DNA from: Bacteroidia bacterium | Lineage (GTDB): Bacteria > Bacteroidota > Bacteroidia > J057 | Reading direction: 5' to 3' | Length of the DNA stretch: 64,000 bases | NCBI GenBank assembly: GCA_041391665.1 | Contig: JAWKNO010000001.1 | Coordinates: 1,674,001 to 1,738,000, forward strand | Shown: piece after piece, positions 35,741 through 44,304 of the stretch | Position numbering within the stretch: the stretch's first letter is position 1 | How the letters are laid out: each line of letters opens with the position of its first letter | Translations under genes and position numbers: made by a program | The notes under the pieces: model-generated | What the model saw: only the letters and a program-made list of their open reading frames with translations | Told to the model about the DNA's origin: nothing | Databases searched by the model: none

Positions 35741-36601
35741 ATGGTTGCTACGTCTCAGCTACCTGTCATCTTTCTTGCCTGTGTCAATAGTTATCAATCT
35801 GGAAAAAGACTCCGTTTCCTCGTAGATGAGCGAAAAGAAGTCGCCCGGATTATAGACCATCCTCCCGGCCCTCCGCTTTACCTGCCTGTACAAAAGGGAA
35901 ATATTTCAAACGAATATTTCTTTGATATGCTCAACAAAAACCAGTATCAGGACCGTGTGGAAATTCTTCACCTCGTAGGGCTGGCAGACGAAGATCACCT
36001 TCGGCTGGAATCAGACAATTTTGAGGTGCCTATTCATCTCGATGAATTATCCAAAACAGTTGGAATGTTTCCCAATCTGAAAGTGGTCTTCCTGAGTGGC
36101 TGTGCTACGCCTGGTTTGCTGGAAATGCTTATCAAACGCGATATTCCGGCAGTCATTGTAACAGAATCTACTGAGAAAGATGTTCAGACAGCAGAAATCG
36201 CAACAACTTTCTACAAAGCGCTGGCTTTTGGACACAGTGTTCAGCGGGCCTTTGATCAGGTGAAAGCAAAATTTGTTCGGATGAAAATTCATAAAGTGGA
36301 GTATGACGTCGAAACGAATGTATTCACCTGGCGGGGGAAACGCACTTATGAGAAAAGAGGCCTGATGGACTGGGGGTTGTACTATATGGAAGACAACCTG
36401 CAAAGGCTTTGTCAGCGCCCTCGCCAGATCAGTCTGATGCCTCTGCCTATGGGGAAAGAATATGTCGAAACAAAGCGTATCGCAAGAAGAGTAAAAGCGC
36501 TTTCTTTTACTGCCGCTGTAATCACCTTAGCCCTGCTCGCCTTTGGTGCAAAGCTCTATTTTGAAAGTCTGGAGCAATTGCAATTTTTATCAAATTTCTG
36601 A
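35741..36601 (+). CDS. CHAT-fold (caspase-like) protein with C-terminal membrane anchor, catalytic His replaced by Leu
   Basis: The order of strands and motifs follows the CHAT domain common in Bacteroidota: PVIFLACVNSYQSGKRLRFL at the start, then ILHLVGLADEDHLRLE and VVFLSGCATPGLLEMLIKR, then IPAVIVTESTEKDVQTAEIA. The Cys nucleophile position is present (C121 in LSGCATPG). In active relatives the matching segment reads (F)H-x-x-G-H-(A/G), with the second His as general base. Here it reads LHLVGLAD, so residue 81 is Leu instead of His. After the domain comes a basic linker (RQISLMPLPMGKEYVETKR) and one hydrophobic segment at about 254-274, so the CHAT part would be cytosolic and tethered to the membrane. 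The protein may be an inactive protease fold that binds a partner. A TPR metallopeptidase follows. Confidence 0.8.
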   Translation: MVATSQLPVIFLACVNSYQSGKRLRFLVDERKEVARIIDHPPGPPLYLPVQKGNISNEYFFDMLNKNQYQDRVEILHLVGLADEDHLRLESDNFEVPIHLDELSKTVGMFPNLKVVFLSGCATPGLLEMLIKRDIPAVIVTESTEKDVQTAEIATTFYKALAFGHSVQRAFDQVKAKFVRMKIHKVEYDVETNVFTWRGKRTYEKRGLMDWGLYYMEDNLQRLCQRPRQISLMPLPMGKEYVETKRIARRVKALSFTAAVITLALLAFGAKLYFESLEQLQFLSNF

Positions 36602-36640
36602 AAACTGATCCGGTGCATGCCTGTGAGTTCGTGAAAATCC

Positions 36641-36648
36641 TAACTTTG
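36641..36648 (+). promoter_or_regulatory. -7 element (TAACTTTG) before the TPR metallopeptidase gene
   Basis: TAACTTTG matches the Bacteroidota TAnnTTTG consensus and lies 31 bases before the start codon at 36680. A -33 TTG is not obvious. This suggests that the metallopeptidase gene has its own promoter in addition to any read-through from the CHAT gene. Confidence 0.4.
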
Positions 36649-36679
36649 TGTTACCTTCAGTAACCACAAAGCAATCATC

Positions 36680-39592
36680 ATGAAGTTTTTTCTTCCAGTT
36701 GTATTCCTCCTGACAGGTTTTCGCCTCGCCGGACAACCTATGGATGCCGATCATACAGCCGCCGCTCGTGAAAAGCTCGCTCTCGAAAGAAAAATCGCCC
36801 TTGAAATGGAGAATACTCTTTCCGGGGAAAAACTGTCGGCATTGATTCGCCTCGGCCTTTGGGATGACGCTGCAACATTCATAGCGGCAAATACCTCTTC
36901 TTCTGACGAAATAAAACTGCTTGAGGCAGAGTTTCTGATCCTCAACAATGATTTTTCAAAAGCTGAAACACTGGTAAATGCTGTTCTTGCAACAGAACCC
37001 ACAAACCATAAAGGCAAACTTCTTCTCGCCAGGCTGAAGATCGAGGCGTGGCTGCTGGATGATGCAGAAAAAATCTGTTCAGAACTTCTCCGGATCAACG
37101 AGCGGGACGAGGATGCTGTCCTGCTGCTTGGCCGTACGTTTATGCTCAAAAAAAATTATCCGAAAGCGCTCGCTTTGGCTCAGCAGGTGATTCAGTGGAA
37201 TCCTGCCAATGCTGAAGCCTGGCTCCTCGAAGGCGATATTCATTTCTGGAATCAGGAACCCGGAAAGGCCGAGCCGGCACTTCGCCACTGCCTCGAGTTG
37301 GACCCGTTGAATGCAGATGCGCGCTTCAACTATGGCTATGCTATATGGCGTCGCGTTGATGCTACCCAACTTAAAGACATGGCTGCGCAATGGGAAATCG
37401 CTCTGGAAGTAAATCCGCTCCATTACCTTACCCACTGGCATTGGGGCAATGGACATACGCATCTCACCTATTCTGACTATGTAGATCCCGATGAGGAGGA
37501 AATCCTGAAGGAGCTCGAACCCGCAGAAACGCTGATTTCCCAAAACAAAATAGATGCTGCAAAAACGATCATCCGGGGGGTAGGGGACACCTACTTTGCT
37601 TCGGTTATTCCTGACATGATGCTGGGATCAGCCTTTTATATGGATTATGACAAACCTGCCCGGCTAAGACTCGATTCTGCCCAACAGATTTTCCAGAAGA
37701 TATTAAAGCAAAAAGCCCATTACGGTCCTGCACACAACGGACTGGCTGCCGTGATCAAGTATAAAAGATTTCAATATCTCGCTGCCTTCGATTCTCTGGA
37801 GAAAGTCATCACTGACACAAAGATTAACGATCCGGAGTCTTTTGAACAGGTTTTTCCTGACACAAAGTATTATCCCGGAGACAGAGTGCAAAAAATGGTA
37901 TGGAACCAACTTTATACCAGTGTGGTTTATTTTCCTTTTCTGGTCAAACTCAACCGGCAATTTGTCATTCCCCCCCTGCATATTGACCTCTCCCGGGCGA
38001 TGCACAGTACGTATTTCCGGGGAGCAACGACATTTGACAATCGGCAATGGATGGATATTCGCGGTGTAGGAAGCGGGGCTACCGGAATAGAATATGTAGA
38101 GCGCGGCGCACATCAGGAGAGAAATGTTACGCTTCATGAATATGTGCATCTTTTTCATGGAACCATTTTTACAGATGACGAAATGCGTAAAGTCAGGGAT
38201 TGTTATTATGATGCGATGGCCAACGGGCGTATCCTCGACTATTACAGTGCCAATAATGAGTTTGAATTTTTAGCCCAGACTTTCACCGCTTATTTTATTC
38301 CGGTAAAAGTCCACCCGCTCAATCATAAATCAATCAATACTACCGGCGACCTTATCCGGAAAGACCCCCGTACGTATGCATTTATCGATAGCCTTGTGAA
38401 CCGACACCGGGAATATCTTTCGGGTAATACGCATGTAATGGCAGGCAACTGGGCACAGGTCTATCTTTCTCTCTCCGAATCAGCGCAGTATGATAATGAT
38501 TATTCGCTGGCTTTACGTTATCTGGATTCTGCCATGGTCTGGGACAGTGTATATCTGCCGGTATATCTGAGTTATGCCGAAATTCATGCAAACGAAAACC
38601 GGTTTGAGCTGGCGGATGAGTGGCTGCGCAAAGCCACAATCATTGATCCGGGTTATGGGCCCACCTATCAAAAAGCTGCGGCGATTGAAAATAAACGTTT
38701 TCTGCAAGGAAAATCGACCCTGGCCACAACGGTAAAAGAACAAGCGCATTTATACCACCAGGCATCTACCGTTGAAGATGATCTTTCGGTACGGGCCGAA
38801 CTGAGCGAAAGCCAGCGTGAATTTTATCGCGATTACGCATTGCTGTCTGAGGCTGTGGAAACGGCAGAAAATTATGCCATGAACGCCCCCGTCATTTCTA
38901 CTTATCTGCGTGACAGGAAAGATGAGTCGCTGGCTTTTGCATGGGAGATTCGCGGGAAAATGGGCGATATGGAGGAATCGGTTGCATTTTTTGAAAGGCT
39001 GGTGAGCCAAAAGCCGCAAAATTATCTTCACCGGATACAATTTGCGCAGGTGCTGATTGCCAATGGCTTTTATGATCGGGCTGTAGCAGTTTTGAGCGAA
39101 TCTCAGACCATCCTCGAAGCCGCAGGAAATCCTAACCCGGTATTTACCGGCCTGATCGCCTGGGCTTATCTTTGTGCCGGAGATACCAGCAAAGCTCGCG
39201 CTTCACTTTTGCCCATTTCTGATGGGCTTATGAAGCCCAGGGGCGATAAGCAGATGTGGATTCGCATCGATGCAGCCCTGGGCAATGTCGTAAATGCACA
39301 CAAGGAACTTGCGCAACTGGGTATTCCCCGTCTTCCATACCCTAAGGCAGAATACTACTTTACGCTGGGAATCCTGGCAGAGCACGAATTAAAATATGAG
39401 GCAGCCATTGAGGCGTATACCCAGTCGGTAGAGGCCAATCCTTACCATTTCGAATCCAGACTACGTTTGCTGAGTCTGCTCGAAAAAAAGGGAGATACCA
39501 AACAAATTAAAAAAGTTGCGATGAAAGGCACGGTGCTGCCCATTCCGCCCGGCCCTGTTTTTCTTGAAAAGCTGGAGAAATTTATAGATTAA
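36680..39592 (+). CDS. Exported TPR protein with embedded HExxH zinc metallopeptidase motif
   Basis: A signal peptide (MKFFLPVVFLLTGFRLAG, then QP) leads into TPR repeats (about 60-330; DAVLLLGRTFMLKKNYPKAL, AEAWLLEGDIHFWNQEPGKA). The middle has NVTLHEYVHLFHGTIF with H486-E487-x-x-H490, the zinc-binding signature of gluzincins. A third ligand could be E527 or E529 in SANNEFEFLAQTFTAYF, 37-39 residues on. TPR-like helices resume to the C-terminus (YFTLGILAEHELKYEAAIEA). The combination points to a peptidase in the periplasm or on the surface, held in a protein scaffold. Substrate unknown. It lies 78 bases after the CHAT gene. Confidence 0.82.
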   Translation: MKFFLPVVFLLTGFRLAGQPMDADHTAAAREKLALERKIALEMENTLSGEKLSALIRLGLWDDAATFIAANTSSSDEIKLLEAEFLILNNDFSKAETLVNAVLATEPTNHKGKLLLARLKIEAWLLDDAEKICSELLRINERDEDAVLLLGRTFMLKKNYPKALALAQQVIQWNPANAEAWLLEGDIHFWNQEPGKAEPALRHCLELDPLNADARFNYGYAIWRRVDATQLKDMAAQWEIALEVNPLHYLTHWHWGNGHTHLTYSDYVDPDEEEILKELEPAETLISQNKIDAAKTIIRGVGDTYFASVIPDMMLGSAFYMDYDKPARLRLDSAQQIFQKILKQKAHYGPAHNGLAAVIKYKRFQYLAAFDSLEKVITDTKINDPESFEQVFPDTKYYPGDRVQKMVWNQLYTSVVYFPFLVKLNRQFVIPPLHIDLSRAMHSTYFRGATTFDNRQWMDIRGVGSGATGIEYVERGAHQERNVTLHEYVHLFHGTIFTDDEMRKVRDCYYDAMANGRILDYYSANNEFEFLAQTFTAYFIPVKVHPLNHKSINTTGDLIRKDPRTYAFIDSLVNRHREYLSGNTHVMAGNWAQVYLSLSESAQYDNDYSLALRYLDSAMVWDSVYLPVYLSYAEIHANENRFELADEWLRKATIIDPGYGPTYQKAAAIENKRFLQGKSTLATTVKEQAHLYHQASTVEDDLSVRAELSESQREFYRDYALLSEAVETAENYAMNAPVISTYLRDRKDESLAFAWEIRGKMGDMEESVAFFERLVSQKPQNYLHRIQFAQVLIANGFYDRAVAVLSESQTILEAAGNPNPVFTGLIAWAYLCAGDTSKARASLLPISDGLMKPRGDKQMWIRIDAALGNVVNAHKELAQLGIPRLPYPKAEYYFTLGILAEHELKYEAAIEAYTQSVEANPYHFESRLRLLSLLEKKGDTKQIKKVAMKGTVLPIPPGPVFLEKLEKFID

Positions 39593-39605
39593 CCGGCGGG
39601 AGGTA

Positions 39606-40115
39606 TTAATATACTTTCTCCCCTTTCAGCAGCCATTGACTCCACTGAAAGTTGTAGGTATGAACTTTTTCCGTATTGCTGCCAGACAGGTCGACGACTG
39701 TATTTCCGTGGTTTTTCCAGTCAAATATACCCCCATAGAGATTATAGACCTGGGTGTAGCCCATAGATTTAAGTTTTTCTCCGATTCGTTCGCTTCGGTA
39801 GCCCACGGAGCAATAGACTAAGATCGGCTTGTCTTTAGCGATTCCTGAGACCACCTTCGGGTCAAAATGATCATAGCCTGCGTCAACGGCTCCCGGAAGG
39901 TGGGAGACCTTGTATTCTTCGGGTTCGCGGGTATCCAGAATAACATACTGATGGAGCCCTTTTTGCTTCACTTGATCGGCATGAACCAGCGGAACGGTTT
40001 TTTTATACATTTTATCCAGCATCCGGTAAAAATCGGGTTCGGTTTTTTGCTGGCAGAATAACATTCCTGGAACCAGCCATGCGGTAAGCAAAATCGTATG
40101 GATTAATCTTTTCAT
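39606..40115 (-). CDS. Exported rhodanese-domain protein
   Basis: Start at 40115 (MKRLIHTILLTAWLVPGMLF then CQQ) gives a signal peptide. The single rhodanese domain has YVILDTREPEEYKVSHLPGA and the active-site loop PILVYCSVGYRSERIGEKL, with the sulphur-accepting Cys followed by a ring of backbone amides and Arg. GYTQVYNLYGGIFDWKNHG is the typical end of such domains. It would handle persulfide or thiosulfate sulphur in the periplasm. A substrate is not indicated by the neighbours, a membrane channel and a metallopeptidase. Confidence 0.9.
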   Translation of the reverse strand: MKRLIHTILLTAWLVPGMLFCQQKTEPDFYRMLDKMYKKTVPLVHADQVKQKGLHQYVILDTREPEEYKVSHLPGAVDAGYDHFDPKVVSGIAKDKPILVYCSVGYRSERIGEKLKSMGYTQVYNLYGGIFDWKNHGNTVVDLSGSNTEKVHTYNFQWSQWLLKGEKVY

Positions 40116-40198
40116 AGAAAACCTGCCTGAATGAGGAAAACTCATTACAGATTAAACGAAGAAAGAAGCCGAAAGATTGGTTATTGCGGAAACAATCC

Positions 40199-40936
40199 TC
40201 ACCCTAAGGCCATGTATAATCCGGCAGCGGCTAACGCGCCCAAAACCGGCCCGGCTACCGGAATCCAGGCATAGCTCCAGTCGCTATCTCTTTTGTCGGG
40301 TACCGGCAAAACTACATGCATAATTCTTGGTCCCAGGTCCCGGGCAGGGTTAATGGCGTAGCCGGTCGGTCCGCCCAGCGAAAGACCAATAGCAACGACC
40401 AGCAAAGCCACGGGAAGAGCGCCCAGTGTGCCCAGCCCAATGGTCGCGTTTGAGACGCCATCAGCAGCAAATGAAGGACTGACCGCATACAAAACCGCAA
40501 ACACAAGCACGAAGGTTCCGATAAGTTCGGTAAGGAGATTACTGACAGTATTTCGGATTGCTGGTCCTGTGCAGAAAGTGGCAAGTTTGGCATCACGGTC
40601 ATCTGTAGCTGCATAATGATCTTTGTAAGCCAGCCAGACGAGTGTTTGTCCCAGGCCCGCCCCGATAAACTGAGCGACGATGTAAGGAGCTACCTGCGCC
40701 CACTCAAACTTTCCTGCTACAGCAAGGCCGAGGGTAACAGCAGGATTGAGATGGGCCCCACTGTAAGGCCCGGCTACCCAGACACCCGTAAAGACAGCCA
40801 TGCCCCACGCGAGTGCAATGACAATTAAGCCGCTGTTGTTGCCTTTGGTTTTGTTGAGGAGCACATTTGCGACCACGCCATTTCCCAATAAGATCAGGAG
40901 CATGGTGCCAATAATTTCAGCGATAAATGGAGACAT
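40199..40936 (-). CDS. Aquaglyceroporin (MIP family, GlpF-like)
   Basis: Six-helix channel of 245 residues with two half-helix NPA motifs, HLNPAVTLGLAV and GYAINPARDLGPRIM. The Asp right after the second NPA-Arg (NPARD) is typical of glycerol-conducting channels. The selectivity filter Arg is present. MSPFIAEIIGTMLLILLGNG is the usual first helix. No glycerol kinase is encoded next to it, so glycerol uptake is inferred from sequence only. The upstream gap to the tRNA (40937-41275, 339 bases) is AT-rich and holds no gene that I can see, apart from the promoter at 41219-41250. Confidence 0.9.
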   Translation of the reverse strand: MSPFIAEIIGTMLLILLGNGVVANVLLNKTKGNNSGLIVIALAWGMAVFTGVWVAGPYSGAHLNPAVTLGLAVAGKFEWAQVAPYIVAQFIGAGLGQTLVWLAYKDHYAATDDRDAKLATFCTGPAIRNTVSNLLTELIGTFVLVFAVLYAVSPSFAADGVSNATIGLGTLGALPVALLVVAIGLSLGGPTGYAINPARDLGPRIMHVVLPVPDKRDSDWSYAWIPVAGPVLGALAAAGLYMALG

Positions 40937-41218
40937 AGGAACGCGTAAGTAGTAGTGTAATAGAAAAAATAAGAAACGAGTAGAGAATAATGATAATCAA
41001 TTATACAACACCCCATGCAGGGAAACAATATGTGAGGCGTATTTTTCCGATTTTTTTGAAAATGGTTTAGGATCTAAATTGACCAGGCGACGAAGTAAAG
41101 TTTGCAGAAAAGGCTCATTTTGAGGAAATTGCAGAATCGGGCTGAAGGAAGCCGTAAAGGGATAGCCGGGATGTGATAAATAAAGGTTAAGAAAATTAAA
41201 TTTTTTTTGATTTTGGGG

Positions 41219-41250
41219 TTGATTCGAAGCGAGAAAAACACGTACTTTGC
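41219..41250 (+). promoter_or_regulatory. Promoter for tRNA-Gln and prs
   Basis: A -33 type TTG at 41219-41221 and a -7 element close to TAnnTTTG (TACTTTGC at 41243-41250, one base short) are 21 bases apart. This places the transcript start some 20 bases before the tRNA. Confidence 0.5.
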
Positions 41251-41275
41251 CCCCGTTTAAAAATCAAATGGTCTT

Positions 41276-41347
41276 TGTCCTGTGGTGTAATTGGTAACAC
41301 AGCAGATTTTGGTTCTGTTATTGGGGGTTCGAGCCCTCCCGGGACAA
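41276..41347 (+). tRNA. tRNA-Gln (anticodon TTG)
   Basis: Acceptor TGTCCTG (41276-41282) pairs with CGGGACA (41340-41346) through seven pairs including one G-U. The anticodon stem GCAGA/TCTGT encloses the loop TTTTGGT, which carries anticodon TTG. The T-arm has GGGGG-TTCGAGC-CCTCC. CCA is not encoded. The prs start codon follows only 10 bases after the discriminator base, so tRNA and mRNA share a transcript. Confidence 0.95.
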
Positions 41348-41357
41348 CAACAGCTCT

Positions 41358-42290
41358 ATGTCATCGCCAATAAAAATATTCTCGGGTTCTGCATCCCGAT
41401 ACCTGGCCGAAAAGATTTCGGATTTTTTCGGTTCACCTTTAGGTAAAATAGAATTGCTAAAATTTAGCGACGGGGAAATGCAGGTGTACTACGAAGAGTC
41501 AATCAGAGGTTCTGATATTTTTCTGGTACAGTCAACATTCGCGCCTGGGGATAATATCATGGAGCTTCTCCTGATGATTGATGCGGCAAGAAGAGCATCC
41601 GCCAATCAGGTAGTAGTAGTGATTCCCTATTTTGGTTACGCACGTCAGGATCGGAAATTCAAGTCCAGAGTTTCTGTAGGGGCGAAACTGGTAGCCAATA
41701 TATTGACCGCAGCAGGTGCAGACCGGATTGTGACAATGGATCTTCACGCAGGTCAAATCCAGGGATTCTTTGACATTCCGCTCGATCATCTTGACGCTTC
41801 GGCGGTTTTTGTGCCTTTCCTCAAAAGCCTGAATCTGGAGAATCTTTGCATCGCATCCCCTGACATTGGCGGTTCTGCCCGGGCCAGGAAGTATGCGCAG
41901 CTTCTCGAAGCAGAGCTTATTATTGTGGATAAACACAGGGTAAGGCCCAACGAAGTCGAATCCATGCAGGTGATCGGAGACCCTAAAGAGCGAAATGTTG
42001 TACTCATTGATGACCTCATTGATACAGCAGGTACACTCTGTAAGGCAGCGGATCTATTGATGGAAAGTGGTGCGCTCTCAGTCAGAGCAGTAGCTACCCA
42101 CCCGATTCTTTCTGGTAATGCTTACGAAAGAATCGCAAACTCCAAATTAAAGGAGGTGGCAGTTACAGATACCATTCCCGTCAAACAACAAGTACATAAC
42201 CTGAAAGTCATCAGTATCGCACCTGTATTTGCGAAGGCCTTCAGGAAAATACATAACTTTGAATCAATTAGTTCACTGTTTCTAAGCTAA
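41358..42290 (+). CDS. prs: Ribose-phosphate pyrophosphokinase
   Basis: Makes PRPP from ribose 5-phosphate and ATP for nucleotide, His and Trp synthesis. Visible motifs are IKIFSGSASRYLAEKI at the start, the flexible-loop segment YARQDRKFKSRVSVGAKLVA, MDLHAGQIQGFFDIPLDHL with metal ligands, and the PRPP loop VVLIDDLIDTAGTLCKAADL. Length 310 aa is normal. The ATG lies 10 bases past the end of tRNA-Gln. rplY follows after 7 bases, giving a housekeeping operon prs-rplY(-pth). Confidence 0.97.
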   Translation: MSSPIKIFSGSASRYLAEKISDFFGSPLGKIELLKFSDGEMQVYYEESIRGSDIFLVQSTFAPGDNIMELLLMIDAARRASANQVVVVIPYFGYARQDRKFKSRVSVGAKLVANILTAAGADRIVTMDLHAGQIQGFFDIPLDHLDASAVFVPFLKSLNLENLCIASPDIGGSARARKYAQLLEAELIIVDKHRVRPNEVESMQVIGDPKERNVVLIDDLIDTAGTLCKAADLLMESGALSVRAVATHPILSGNAYERIANSKLKEVAVTDTIPVKQQVHNLKVISIAPVFAKAFRKIHNFESISSLFLS

Positions 42291-42297
42291 TTAAGGA

Positions 42298-42867
42298 ATG
42301 AAAACGACGGAACTGAAAGCCCATAAAAGGGAAAATGTGGGGAAAAGAACGGCTAAAGACCTCAGAGCCGCTGGAAATATCCCTGGCGTAGTGTATGATG
42401 AGCAAAATGCTACACATATCTACATCAGCGCCAAAGATGCAGCAAAGGTCCTCTACACCCCTGAAACCTATATCGTAAAACTGGAGGTTGACGGTGCAGT
42501 TACTGAGGCTATTGTCCGCGATGCTGAATATCATCCGGTAACGGAAAAAATTCTGCATGTGGAGTTCCTGAAGATTTCTGACAATAAAAAAGTGAAACTC
42601 ACACTCCCCGTAAGACTGAAAGGTGTTCCAGTTGGGGTGACCAAAGGTGGTAAACTTACCCCTAAAGTGAGAAAGCTTATGGTAAAAGGGATTCCATCCA
42701 AACTCCCAGACCTGATCGAAGTGGAAGTTTCTCACCTTGACCTCGGCCAGACTATTAAAGTTGGGCACGCTAAAGTTGACGGTGTTGAAATCCTGACTTC
42801 TCCATCTGCTGCTCTTGCGAGCGTTGAAATCCCACGTGCACTCAGAAGTGCAACTACAAAAGCCTAA
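42298..42867 (+). CDS. rplY: Ribosomal protein bL25 (TL5/Ctc type)
   Basis: Binds 5S rRNA in the large subunit. The N-terminal domain (about 1-95) starts with ELKAHKRENVGKRTAKDLRA and continues NIPGVVYDEQNATHIYISAK. The C-terminal beta domain (about 98-189) has FLKISDNKKVKLTLPVRLKG and HLDLGQTIKVGHAKVDGVEI. The long form with a C-terminal domain matches the general stress (Ctc) type and not the short E. coli L25. It starts 7 bases after prs and precedes a strong terminator (42910-42947). Confidence 0.95.
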   Translation: MKTTELKAHKRENVGKRTAKDLRAAGNIPGVVYDEQNATHIYISAKDAAKVLYTPETYIVKLEVDGAVTEAIVRDAEYHPVTEKILHVEFLKISDNKKVKLTLPVRLKGVPVGVTKGGKLTPKVRKLMVKGIPSKLPDLIEVEVSHLDLGQTIKVGHAKVDGVEILTSPSAALASVEIPRALRSATTKA

Positions 42868-42909
42868 ATATAAGGCATCCCCTGGCCTTATTTATACGAT
42901 ACATTTTTT

Positions 42910-42947
42910 ACCGACCCCGGTCCTTCCGGGGTTGGTTCTTTTTGTTT
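42910..42947 (+). terminator. Rho-independent terminator between rplY and pth
   Basis: The stem ACCGACCCCGG (42910-42920) pairs with CCGGGGTTGGT (42926-42936) around a TCCTT loop, with one G-U pair, and is followed by TCTTTTTGTTT. It stands only 10 bases before the pth start, so it may reduce pth expression from the prs promoter rather than fully separate the genes. Confidence 0.85.
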
Positions 42948-42956
42948 AGAAGACTT

Positions 42957-43523
42957 ATGAAATACCTCATTGCCGGACTCGGAAATATCGGAGCAGAATA
43001 TCATGAAACCCGCCATAATATAGGTTTTATGGTTGCACAAAGGCTGGCCGACAAACTCAGTGTTTCTTTTGAACCTGACAGGCTGGCAAATAAGGCTGTA
43101 GGTAAATATCGGGGCCGGCAATTGGTCATTATTCAGCCTACCACCTACATGAACCTTAGTGGAAAGTCTATCCGCTACCATCTCAACGACCAGAAAATTC
43201 CATTGGAAAACCTGATCGTCATTACTGATGATATCGCAATTCCATTTGGTACCCTTCGTATGCGGGGAAAAGGCTCTGATGGCGGCCATAACGGACTCAA
43301 GGATATCCAGGAGGTAATGGGTACCCAGCAATACGCCCGTATTCGCTTTGGTGTTGGCAGCGATTTTCCCAAAGGAACACAGGTTGACTATGTCCTATCC
43401 CGATTTTCGGAAGAAGAATATGGGCTGATTCCTCCCCTGCTTGATAAATGTGTGGACGGAATCCTGTCCTTTATCAGTAGCGGTCTGGATCGCACCATGA
43501 ATACATTCAACACCAAATCCTGA
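42957..43523 (+). CDS. pth: Peptidyl-tRNA hydrolase
   Basis: Releases tRNA from peptidyl-tRNA drop-off products. The opening MKYLIAGLGNIGAEYHETRH has N10 and the catalytic H20 at the same positions as in E. coli Pth. RPPT-like PTTYMNLSGKSIRYH, VITDDIAIPFGTLRMRGKGS with the conserved Asp, and DGGHNGLKDIQEVMGTQQYA are present. The ATG at 42957 is preferred over an upstream start that would lie inside the terminator tail. Length 189 aa is usual. It converges with the SDR gene, leaving a single base between the two stop codons. Confidence 0.96.
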   Translation: MKYLIAGLGNIGAEYHETRHNIGFMVAQRLADKLSVSFEPDRLANKAVGKYRGRQLVIIQPTTYMNLSGKSIRYHLNDQKIPLENLIVITDDIAIPFGTLRMRGKGSDGGHNGLKDIQEVMGTQQYARIRFGVGSDFPKGTQVDYVLSRFSEEEYGLIPPLLDKCVDGILSFISSGLDRTMNTFNTKS

Positions 43524-43524
43524 C

Positions 43525-44301
43525 TTACCCTGCGCTCCATCCGCCATCAACCATTTGGCAGGAACCCGTAACAAATGATGAAGCTTCGCTTGCAAGAAAA
43601 AGCGCGACGCTTGCTACTTCTTCCGGCATGGCCATCCGGCCCAAAGGCTGGGTTGCAGACATTTCCTGATAAGCTTTTTCCGGATCAGGGTATTCCTTCA
43701 GGCGCATTTTTACAAATGGCGTCTCTACCCGCCCGGGACAAATCGCGTTGACCCTTATGCCCTGTTTCGCGTGGTCTATCGCAAGGGATTTGGTGATGCC
43801 CACCACGGCAAACTTCGTAGTACAGTAAGCCATGCGTTCGAGTACAGCCTGAATACCTCCAATTGAAGCAATATTGATGATATTGCCCGCTTTTCGCGCT
43901 ACCATTTCAGGGAGAAACGCTTTACAAAGATTAAAAACGCCCCGTACATTCACCTGATATAGCCTGTCCAGATCCTCTACGGTAGTCTCCAGCATCGTAC
44001 CGACAAAGCCAATTCCGGCATTGTTGACAAGAATATCAGGCAAATGGTGTTCGCTCTTGAGATTCTCAGCCAAAACCTGAACGGCCTTTTCGTCTGCTAC
44101 ATTCAATTGGAAAAATTTGGCCTGAAAACCTTCTTTCCGGATTTCTTCTGCGGCCTGCTCCCCATTGTCAGGATTAATGTCTGTGAGATATACAAAAGCC
44201 CCCTGTCGGGCAAATAAAGTGGCAATGGCCAGTCCAATCCCTGATGCTGCGCCTGTTACCAGGGCAGTTTTCCCCTGAAGGTCAAAAATAGGTTTACGCA
44301 T
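43525..44301 (-). CDS. Classical SDR dehydrogenase, probably of a sugar-acid pathway
   Basis: 258 residues with the Rossmann motif LVTGAASGIGLAIATLFARQ, VNNAGIGFVGTMLETTVEDL, the catalytic YCTTKFAVVGITKSLAID, and a C-terminal end FLASEASSFVTGSCQMVDGG typical of the FabG-like group. The acidic residues after the second strand (YLTDINPDNGE) suggest NAD(H). It is encoded 3 bases after the dehydratase gene. Together they could convert a sugar acid through a 2-keto-3-deoxy intermediate. Whether it oxidises the sugar or a later intermediate is not clear from sequence. Confidence 0.88.
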   Translation of the reverse strand: MRKPIFDLQGKTALVTGAASGIGLAIATLFARQGAFVYLTDINPDNGEQAAEEIRKEGFQAKFFQLNVADEKAVQVLAENLKSEHHLPDILVNNAGIGFVGTMLETTVEDLDRLYQVNVRGVFNLCKAFLPEMVARKAGNIINIASIGGIQAVLERMAYCTTKFAVVGITKSLAIDHAKQGIRVNAICPGRVETPFVKMRLKEYPDPEKAYQEMSATQPLGRMAMPEEVASVALFLASEASSFVTGSCQMVDGGWSAG

Positions 44302-44304
44302 AAA

